Below, piece by piece: positions 58,306 through 64,000 of a stretch of 64,000 nucleotides of DNA. This stretch comes from Pedobacter kyonggii (lineage in GTDB: Bacteria; Bacteroidota; Bacteroidia; Sphingobacteriales; Sphingobacteriaceae). The position numbers and the translations under genes are program-made. The notes under the pieces are model-generated. The model saw only the letters and a program-made list of their open reading frames with translations, had not been told where the DNA came from and did no database searches. Location of the stretch: assembly GCF_004310665.1 (NCBI RefSeq), contig NZ_SIXF01000019.1:1-64000 (forward strand), in the 5' to 3' direction. Each line of letters starts with the position of its first letter. Position 1 is the first letter of the stretch.

Positions 58306-60078
58306 ATGACCATAAATAAAGCACTGTTAAAGAAAAGCCTTTGCATTTTTTTAAGTGCACAAATGTTATTAACCACAAGTGCAAGCCTTATACCTGCGTT
58401 GCAGGGGGAACGTTTAGCAAATGACGAATTTGCGATTGTTGTACTACCCGATACTCAATATTATACTTCAGAGAAGAATGGTGGGAAAAGGGAGATGTTT
58501 TCGGCACAGACTGAGTGGATTGCAAAAAATGCAGTAAAAGAAAACATTAAATACGTAATCCATCTTGGTGATATTTCTGATGATGGGGAAAAATTCCCAC
58601 AACAATGGGTAAACGCTGCCGAGTCGATGTATAAATTGGAAAAACCACAGCCTGGTTATCCACAGGGTATTCCATATGGTATGGCCGTAGGCAACCACGA
58701 TCAAACCAAAAGCCAATATCCTTTAAGTGGTAAAACCGATCAGTACAATAAATATTTCGGCATAGATCATTTCAAGGATAAAAAATGGTACGGTGGGCAT
58801 TATCGTGATAACAACGATAGCCATTTCGATCTTTTCGAGGCAGGCGGTTATAAATTCATTACTATATTTTTTGAATATGATTCTTACGATGAGGATATTG
58901 AAGGATTAAACAAATGGGCAAGTGGGCTGCTTGAAAAATTTAACGATCGGAAAGCCATCTTAGTGAGCCATTCTATTATTCATTTTAATAAGAAAACCGG
59001 TACCAACGAAAAGGGCTTTCCGAAGTTTTCTAAACAGGGGCAGCGGGTTTTTGATCGTTTAAAAAGCTATCCCAATGTATTTTTAACTTTATCAGGTCAT
59101 GTGGGCGATAATGGTGAAGGCTATCGCCAAGACGGTTATGCTGGCAATGTGATCAAATCATTATTATCAGATTATCAGAGCAGGCCAGATGGCGGGCACG
59201 GCTTAATGCGGCTCATGAAATTTTCTAAGTCGAAAGACCTGATCAGTGTACGTACTTTTTCTCCGGTAACAGGTGAAGAAGAGGCCGATGCCGATAGTAA
59301 ATTCACACTTCCCTGGTTCCACCATACCACAGTGGCCAGGTATCAAGACTATAACAACGATGGTATTAGCGAAATCGCATTTTTTTCTAATGGTACCTGG
59401 AAAATATCGGGACAGGCAGATATCACTTTTGGTAAACCAGGCGATGTTGCAGCTCCAGCTGATTATAATGGTGATGGTAAAACGGAGCTAGCGGTTTTCA
59501 GGCCATCAGAAGGAAAGTTTTATATCCAGGGTGGGAAAGAGGTTGTCCTTGGTCAGGCAGGCGATATCCCCGTGTGTGGAGATTGGGATGGAGATGGTTT
59601 CGCAGAGGTTGCTGTTTATCGTCCTTCCACATTAATATGGTACTTTGATGGACTGGACTGTATAAAATTCGGACATAAAAATGGTGTACCCATTCCTGCA
59701 GATTATGATGGTGATGGAATATTGGATGTTGGCATATTCCGTAAAGACAACTCTTTATGGCAAACCAGTCTCGGCAATATCCCTTTGCAGGTTAAACATA
59801 CACCAGGCGATATTCCGGTGCCTGCCGATTATGATGGCGATGGCAGGGCAGAGATGGCTGTTTTCAGGCCTTCAACAAACGAATGGATTATAGACCGTTT
59901 TAAAGAACCAGTAAAATTTGGACAAGAAGGAGATATTCCTGTTCCGGGTAACTATTTATCTGGGGGGAAATCTAGTTTGGCTGTATATAGAAACGGCTTA
60001 ATTTACCTTCAGAATGGTAAACCTATTGACGCCAAAAACGGAAAAGCCAACGATTTGATTAATAATAAGAACCGTTAA
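58306..60078 (+). CDS. Secreted metallophosphoesterase with FG-GAP/VCBS-like Ca-binding repeats
   Basis: A 590-residue exported enzyme. After a signal-like start (about 1-32), a calcineurin-type phosphoesterase domain (about 42-320) shows LPDTQYY, HLGDISDDG, VGNHDQ, LVSHSIIHF and LSGHVGD, the five metal and catalytic motifs. From about 350 to 560 there are five repeats of about 46 residues with DYNGDGKTE, DWDGDGFAE, DYDGDGILD and DYDGDGRAE, Ca-binding loops followed by LAVFRPS. It should cleave phosphate esters outside the cell while the C-terminal repeats bind calcium or a ligand. It ends the second ECF-controlled SusCD operon. Confidence 0.88.
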   Translation: MTINKALLKKSLCIFLSAQMLLTTSASLIPALQGERLANDEFAIVVLPDTQYYTSEKNGGKREMFSAQTEWIAKNAVKENIKYVIHLGDISDDGEKFPQQWVNAAESMYKLEKPQPGYPQGIPYGMAVGNHDQTKSQYPLSGKTDQYNKYFGIDHFKDKKWYGGHYRDNNDSHFDLFEAGGYKFITIFFEYDSYDEDIEGLNKWASGLLEKFNDRKAILVSHSIIHFNKKTGTNEKGFPKFSKQGQRVFDRLKSYPNVFLTLSGHVGDNGEGYRQDGYAGNVIKSLLSDYQSRPDGGHGLMRLMKFSKSKDLISVRTFSPVTGEEEADADSKFTLPWFHHTTVARYQDYNNDGISEIAFFSNGTWKISGQADITFGKPGDVAAPADYNGDGKTELAVFRPSEGKFYIQGGKEVVLGQAGDIPVCGDWDGDGFAEVAVYRPSTLIWYFDGLDCIKFGHKNGVPIPADYDGDGILDVGIFRKDNSLWQTSLGNIPLQVKHTPGDIPVPADYDGDGRAEMAVFRPSTNEWIIDRFKEPVKFGQEGDIPVPGNYLSGGKSSLAVYRNGLIYLQNGKPIDAKNGKANDLINNKNR

Positions 60079-60130
60079 TCTCTATTACTACTTCAGCTGT
60101 TAAGAGATATATGAATTTTTAAGCTGGAAG

Positions 60131-60160
60131 AAAAGAGCTGCAGCTAATTGCAGCTCTTTT
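60131..60160. terminator. Bidirectional terminator
   Basis: AAAAGAGCTGCA (60131-60142) pairs perfectly with TGCAGCTCTTTT (60149-60160) with a 6-base loop, flanked by A and T runs. It lies between the convergent metallophosphoesterase and methyltransferase genes and can serve both. Confidence 0.85.
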
Positions 60161-60161
60161 T

Positions 60162-60884
60162 TTATTTTATCGCTCCAAAAGCTGCAAAATAAGAGTTCTT
60201 ATGCAGGATTTCGGTAACGCTGAAACCAACTTTTTGCAATAAAGCCAGTTGATAGTTTAAAGAGCGCGGGGTATCTTCATATTCAATATAATCAAATACC
60301 TTTTGCTTATATTCTGCACCACCAAGTGTTTCCAGGTAGGCCCCGTATTGATCTTGGAAAAGATTATCGATCAAAACTGAATCGTGTGCAATGAGATCTG
60401 AAATCCAGATACTGCCCCCAGGTTTTAAAGCCCTATAAACCTTAGTAAAAACAAGCTCCCAATCGGCATCGGTGCGCAAATGATGAAATGTTGCAGCAGC
60501 AAGTATAATATCGAAATGACTATCGGGTAAATTAAGGTTACGCATATCGTCCTGTATAACCGTTACTGTTCCGGTGGTTTGTGCCGATACCCTATCACTT
60601 GCACGCGCTAGCATCGGTAAGCTTAAGTCGTTAAGCGTACAGTTAAGGTTTGGAATTTTACTGAGCATTTTTAACGTGTAATTGCCCGCACCACATCCAA
60701 TATCCAACAGTTCTTTTGCATTTGGATTAATATATTTGGCCGCTCCGGTGCAAAGCTCCATGGTAAGTGGAGCATCTATAGTGGTTTGTTGTCCACTTTC
60801 TAAGTTCGAGAAACGTTCTACATCGTTATCAAACCTGGTTTTAATTTCTTCATTTGTTGCCTTATGCGAATAATCTTTATTCAT
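60162..60884 (-). CDS. Class I SAM-dependent methyltransferase
   Basis: A 240-residue cytoplasmic enzyme. Motif I is LLDIGCGAGNYTLKML (about 59-74), followed by an acidic end of strand 2 (LNDLSLPML), VIQDDMRNLNLP and FDIILAAATFHHL (motif II and post-II) and LKPGGSIWISDL. These define the Rossmann-like fold; the substrate cannot be predicted. It is divergent from a LysR regulator with a 91-base gap, so it is the most likely LysR target. Confidence 0.87.
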   Translation of the reverse strand: MNKDYSHKATNEEIKTRFDNDVERFSNLESGQQTTIDAPLTMELCTGAAKYINPNAKELLDIGCGAGNYTLKMLSKIPNLNCTLNDLSLPMLARASDRVSAQTTGTVTVIQDDMRNLNLPDSHFDIILAAATFHHLRTDADWELVFTKVYRALKPGGSIWISDLIAHDSVLIDNLFQDQYGAYLETLGGAEYKQKVFDYIEYEDTPRSLNYQLALLQKVGFSVTEILHKNSYFAAFGAIK

Positions 60885-60953
60885 TGCTTTAATTTTTTTG
60901 TAAAGTTAATGCTGTTGATCATATTTGTAAAATATCAATTTTGGCATATATCG

Positions 60954-60968
60954 ATACTTATTAGGTAT
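60954..60968. promoter_or_regulatory. LysR-type box (T-N11-A)
   Basis: ATACTTATTAGGTAT is an inverted repeat of ATAC and GTAT with 7 bases between, containing the T-N11-A core of LysR operators. It lies in the divergent region 7 bases before the LysR ATG and 70 bases upstream of the methyltransferase start, so it can control both. Confidence 0.55.
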
Positions 60969-60975
60969 TATAAAT

Positions 60976-61863
60976 ATGGAACTCAGGCATTTGCTGTACT
61001 TTAAAACTGTTGCAGAAGAACTTCATTTTACCAAGGCTGCAGCAAAACTTTTCATCTCGCAGCCTCCTTTGAGCAGGCAGATTAGAGAACTGGAAGAAGA
61101 ACTCGAAGTACAATTGTTTACCAGGAGTAATAAGCGGGTTGCATTAACAAATGCCGGAAAGTATTTTAAGGCTGAAGTAGATGCCATCTTTGCCAAACTG
61201 GAAGAGAGTAAAGAAGTGGTTCGTAAAATTTATAAAGGCGTTAGCGGCGAATTAAAGATTGGCTACATCAGTTCGGTTTATCAATCTCACCTGGCAGAAA
61301 TTTTAAAATTAATGCACCGGGAATTTCCCTATCTGAAAACGAGTTTATTCGAAGTGCCAACACTTGCTCAAATTAAAGAGCTAGAACATGGTGGTTTAGA
61401 TGTGGGGATTTTAAGAGCACCAGTTTTATCGGAAAAATTGAAAGTAGAGTCTTTGTTCTTTGATCCATTTGTGGTGGTTATTCCTTTAACAGACCAAAAA
61501 ATTGATACGAAAAACGGACTTGCCGATTTTTTGAAGAAAAGCCCGTTTATATTCTTTAATAAAGATTTTGCGCCTCAATATAACCAGAAACTTATGGAGA
61601 TTTGCCAGCGGATGGGCTTTAGTCCTGATATTACCCACGAGGCCAACAATGTACACTCTATATTACAATTGGTAGAAGCGGGCCTGGGGGTATCTATTTT
61701 GCCATTGTCGTTAAAAAAGCAATATGCACAGTTGAAAGTATCTTTTATTGAATTTGATGCCATTCCGGTTAACACAGAGGTGGTACTGGCTTATAACGAA
61801 TCGAATAAAAACCCCGCATTAAATTGGTTTATTAAACACTATGCCGAGTTAAAAATCAATTGA
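60976..61863 (+). CDS. LysR family transcriptional regulator
   Basis: A 295-residue regulator. It begins MELRHLLYFKTVAEELHFTKAAAKLFISQPPLSRQIRELEEELEV, the LysR helix-turn-helix, followed by the substrate-binding domain (about 90-290). The effector is unknown. It reads away from the methyltransferase gene, the usual layout of LysR and target. Confidence 0.93.
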   Translation: MELRHLLYFKTVAEELHFTKAAAKLFISQPPLSRQIRELEEELEVQLFTRSNKRVALTNAGKYFKAEVDAIFAKLEESKEVVRKIYKGVSGELKIGYISSVYQSHLAEILKLMHREFPYLKTSLFEVPTLAQIKELEHGGLDVGILRAPVLSEKLKVESLFFDPFVVVIPLTDQKIDTKNGLADFLKKSPFIFFNKDFAPQYNQKLMEICQRMGFSPDITHEANNVHSILQLVEAGLGVSILPLSLKKQYAQLKVSFIEFDAIPVNTEVVLAYNESNKNPALNWFIKHYAELKIN

Positions 61864-62228
61864 TTTTCACTAAGATAAGCATAATGAAATCCAGTACCAT
61901 TAATCAATATGCATTGATTAAAGACCGATGAGATTGAAAGAAAGGCTGTTCTCTGATGGGCGGCATTCCTTTTTACAGATTTCAAAATCCTATAGCCACT
62001 CATTGGGCATTATTTTTCAAAAGAAACGATCAACTGGATAAAACACCATCAGTAAAATGGATTGTTTTAAAATTCACCTTAAAAAGATAGTTGATTTCCG
62101 ATTTTCTACCATATCATTTCCGATTTTCACCTCTTTTGAACTTGTAAAAGCACAAATTTGCCGCAACCAACATCAAAAGCCTATGTTAAGGCTTAACACA
62201 AAATGAATTATACAAATTTACCTAACCT
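61864..62228. other. Intergenic region with a 13-base direct repeat before the GH88 gene
   Basis: No gene is visible in these 365 bases. ATTTCCGATTTTC occurs at 62094-62106 and again at 62116-62128, so the spacing is 22 bases, two helical turns. A weak promoter-like pair follows (TTTG 62135-62138 and CAAATTTG 62153-62160). This is what one expects of an activator site for the polysaccharide genes. Confidence 0.5.
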
Positions 62229-63425
62229 ATGAAGAAATTATTGTTCGCCTTGAGTTTTTTGGCTACAGCAGTAATTGCTCATGCACAAGAGGCAGCTAAT
62301 GAAAAAGAAGCAATGAAAAATCTGCTCAACAGGCAATTTGAATTTGCACAGAAACAATATCAGCTATTGGCCAAAAACACACCGGCAGACCGCATGCCGA
62401 AAACCTATTATGCAAAAAATAATAAGCTGGAAACGAGCGATACCAAATGGTGGTGCAGTGGTTTTTACCCGGGTTCGCTACTTTATATTTACGAATACAC
62501 CAAAGATTCTGGCACCTTAAAAGAGGCAGAAAAACGCCTTGCTGTACTAGAAAAGGAGAAACATTATACCGGAAACCATGATTTAGGTTTTATGATGTTC
62601 TGTAGTTTCGGCAACGCCTATCGCATTACAGGTAATGCGCGATATAAGCCAACCATCGATACAGCTGCAGCTTCGCTTGCTACGCGCTACCGCCCGGCTG
62701 CTAAAGTAATCCAATCGTGGAATAGCAGTAAACAATGGAAAGGCCCTGTTATTATTGATAATATGATGAATCTGGAATTATTGGCATGGGTATCTGATCA
62801 TGGTGGTGACCCGAAATACAAGAAAATTGCCATCAACCATGCCGATACTTCGCTTAAAAACCATTTCAGATCAAACTATAGTTCCTACCATGTAGTAGAT
62901 TACGATATGACTACTGGCAAAGTACTTAAAAGGGGTACGGCCCAGGGCGCATTTGACGAATCGGCCTGGAGCCGCGGCCAGGGTTGGGGATTATACGGTT
63001 ATACCATGATGTACCGTTTTACCAGGAACAAACATTATCTTAATCAGGCAAAAAACATCGCCAGGTTTATTATCAACCACCCAAATATGCCGACCGATCA
63101 GATTCCATATTGGGATTTTAACGCACCAAACATTCCAGATACCTATCGCGATGCCTCAGCCGCTGCGGTTATTGCCTCTGGTTTGTTGGAATTAGGACAA
63201 TATGCAACAAAAAGCGAGCGAAAATTATATGTAGGCGAAGCAAAAAAAATGATTATTTCACTTTCTTCTGATGCGTATACTGCAAAGCTGGGTGAAAACG
63301 GTGGTTTTTTACTGATGCACAGTACTGGCGCTTTACCCCTTAAATCAGAAGTCGACGTTCCGCTAAGCTACGCCGATTATTATTATCTCGAGGCGCTAAT
63401 GCGCTACAAAAACTGGTATTTATAA
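62229..63425 (+). CDS. Glycoside hydrolase family 88-type unsaturated glycuronyl hydrolase
   Basis: A 398-residue periplasmic enzyme with a signal peptide (1-19, ending AHAQ). It adopts an (alpha/alpha)6 barrel: the motifs WWCSGFYPGSLLYIYEYT, NHDLGFMMFCSFGNAYR, NMMNLELLAW and SAWSRGQGWGLYGYTMMYR, with the catalytic Asp pair expected in NHD and in the DNMMN segment, are those of GH88. Such enzymes remove unsaturated uronic acids from lyase products. GH105 is the close alternative. A DUF2264 protein follows after 10 bases. Confidence 0.85.
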   Translation: MKKLLFALSFLATAVIAHAQEAANEKEAMKNLLNRQFEFAQKQYQLLAKNTPADRMPKTYYAKNNKLETSDTKWWCSGFYPGSLLYIYEYTKDSGTLKEAEKRLAVLEKEKHYTGNHDLGFMMFCSFGNAYRITGNARYKPTIDTAAASLATRYRPAAKVIQSWNSSKQWKGPVIIDNMMNLELLAWVSDHGGDPKYKKIAINHADTSLKNHFRSNYSSYHVVDYDMTTGKVLKRGTAQGAFDESAWSRGQGWGLYGYTMMYRFTRNKHYLNQAKNIARFIINHPNMPTDQIPYWDFNAPNIPDTYRDASAAAVIASGLLELGQYATKSERKLYVGEAKKMIISLSSDAYTAKLGENGGFLLMHSTGALPLKSEVDVPLSYADYYYLEALMRYKNWYL

Positions 63426-63435
63426 CACACACAAA

Positions 63436-64000
63436 ATGGAAAGAAGAAAATTTATAGGCGCGTTGTCATTAACCGGAGTATTTGGGCTGTTTAATCCTAA
63501 CGAAATTTTATCCGCAACAAAAATTGATAACAGTACAAACGCTCAACCAAAAAGCGACAGAGAATATTGGTATAAACTCCTGTATAAAATTGCCAGCCCC
63601 GTTGTTTCCAATTTAGCCGATGGAACATTGATTAAAAATATGCCAGTGGTTACGGCGCCGAAATTCGATTCCAGAACACCTGCTGTATCGTACTTAGAAG
63701 CTGTTGGTCGTACTTATGCCGGAATTGCACCCTGGCTTTCGTTACCTGATGATACCACAACCGAAGGTGTGTTAAGAAACAAATTGAAATTACAGGCCAT
63801 TCAGGGATTGGATAGCTGTTTTGCGGTAAATAGTCCTGATAAACTAAATTTTACCAAAGATTATCAGCCGATTGTTGATTCAGCCTACCTGGCACAAACC
63901 TTTTTAAGGGCCCCTAGAGCCCTATGGGAGCCGTTAAAACCCGAAACAAAACGCGAAATTATTGCTTCGTTTAAATCATTGAGGAACAGAAAACCCTTTA
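63436..64000 (+). CDS. DUF2264 family protein, N-terminal part (runs off window)
   Basis: The ATG at 63436 opens a frame to the window end (188 codons). It starts MERRKFIGALSLTGVFGLF, a Tat-like or simple signal, then DREYWYKLLYKIASPVVSNLADGTL and FDSRTPAVSYLEAVGRTYAGIAPWL, the typical DUF2264 start. Members accompany polysaccharide-utilisation loci, here with a glycuronyl hydrolase. The rest lies outside the window. Confidence 0.82.
   Translation, partial: MERRKFIGALSLTGVFGLFNPNEILSATKIDNSTNAQPKSDREYWYKLLYKIASPVVSNLADGTLIKNMPVVTAPKFDSRTPAVSYLEAVGRTYAGIAPWLSLPDDTTTEGVLRNKLKLQAIQGLDSCFAVNSPDKLNFTKDYQPIVDSAYLAQTFLRAPRALWEPLKPETKREIIASFKSLRNRKPF

Overview
The window is chromosomal DNA of a Bacteroidota bacterium, most likely Pedobacter or a close relative in the Sphingobacteriaceae. 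Supporting signs are the many TonB-dependent receptors with carboxypeptidase-like N-terminal domains, two SusC/SusD pairs, two ECF sigma/FecR cassettes, TAnnTTTG-like promoters, lipoproteins with a Cys followed by Lys/Arg, and a serine palmitoyltransferase that closely resembles the Sphingobacterium enzyme. No rRNA, tRNA or CRISPR array was seen.

Layout. 1-300: the end of an IS1182-like insertion sequence. 344-6836 (minus): a small His/Cys-rich protein, an ABC ATPase, a siderophore-type TonB receptor and two DUF3526 ABC permeases, probably a metal or siderophore system. 6978-10688 (plus): a Crp/Fnr regulator, then a CRP-type palindrome and a run of small stress/redox genes (YceI, tautomerase, SDR, SnoaL-like, nitronate monooxygenase). 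10842-12479 (minus): YdeI-like, DHFR-like and GNAT proteins. 12653-19660 (plus): a TPR-HTH regulator, then a TonB receptor, a beta-helix surface lipoprotein and a beta-propeller phytase. 19968-20864 (minus): an AraC regulator.

21405-32527 (plus) is the most notable block. Ten closely packed genes read as an almost complete pathway for inositol phosphorylceramide: serine palmitoyltransferase, GNAT-like ceramide synthase, ceramide reductase, myo-inositol-phosphate synthase, PgpA-type phosphatase, GtrA membrane protein, DUF5686 outer-membrane protein, a CDP-alcohol phosphatidyltransferase fused to a DUF4833 domain, a fatty-acid/sphingoid hydroxylase and an Aur1/PAP2-type inositol phosphorylceramide synthase. 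It ends at a strong terminator.

32605-38581 (minus): an alkaline-phosphatase-family hydrolase with a SusD/SusC pair. A TetR regulator with an inverted-repeat operator (38905-38922) lies divergently upstream. 39587-40714: small genes. 40915-49305 (minus in order of transcription): ECF sigma, FecR, STN-type TonB receptor, beta-helix lipoprotein and a repeat-containing lipoprotein. 49377-50786: an S41 protease. 51361-60078 (plus): a second ECF sigma/FecR cassette driving SusC/SusD and a secreted metallophosphoesterase with FG-GAP-like repeats. 60162-61863: a methyltransferase divergent from a LysR regulator. 62229-64000: a GH88-type glycuronyl hydrolase and the start of a DUF2264 protein, probably the edge of a polysaccharide locus.

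A recurring theme is organic-phosphate handling: phytase, alkaline-phosphatase-family enzyme and metallophosphoesterase each sit beside an outer-membrane importer, next to an inositol-lipid pathway. Functions of individual enzymes are inferred from motifs and context; no searches could be run.
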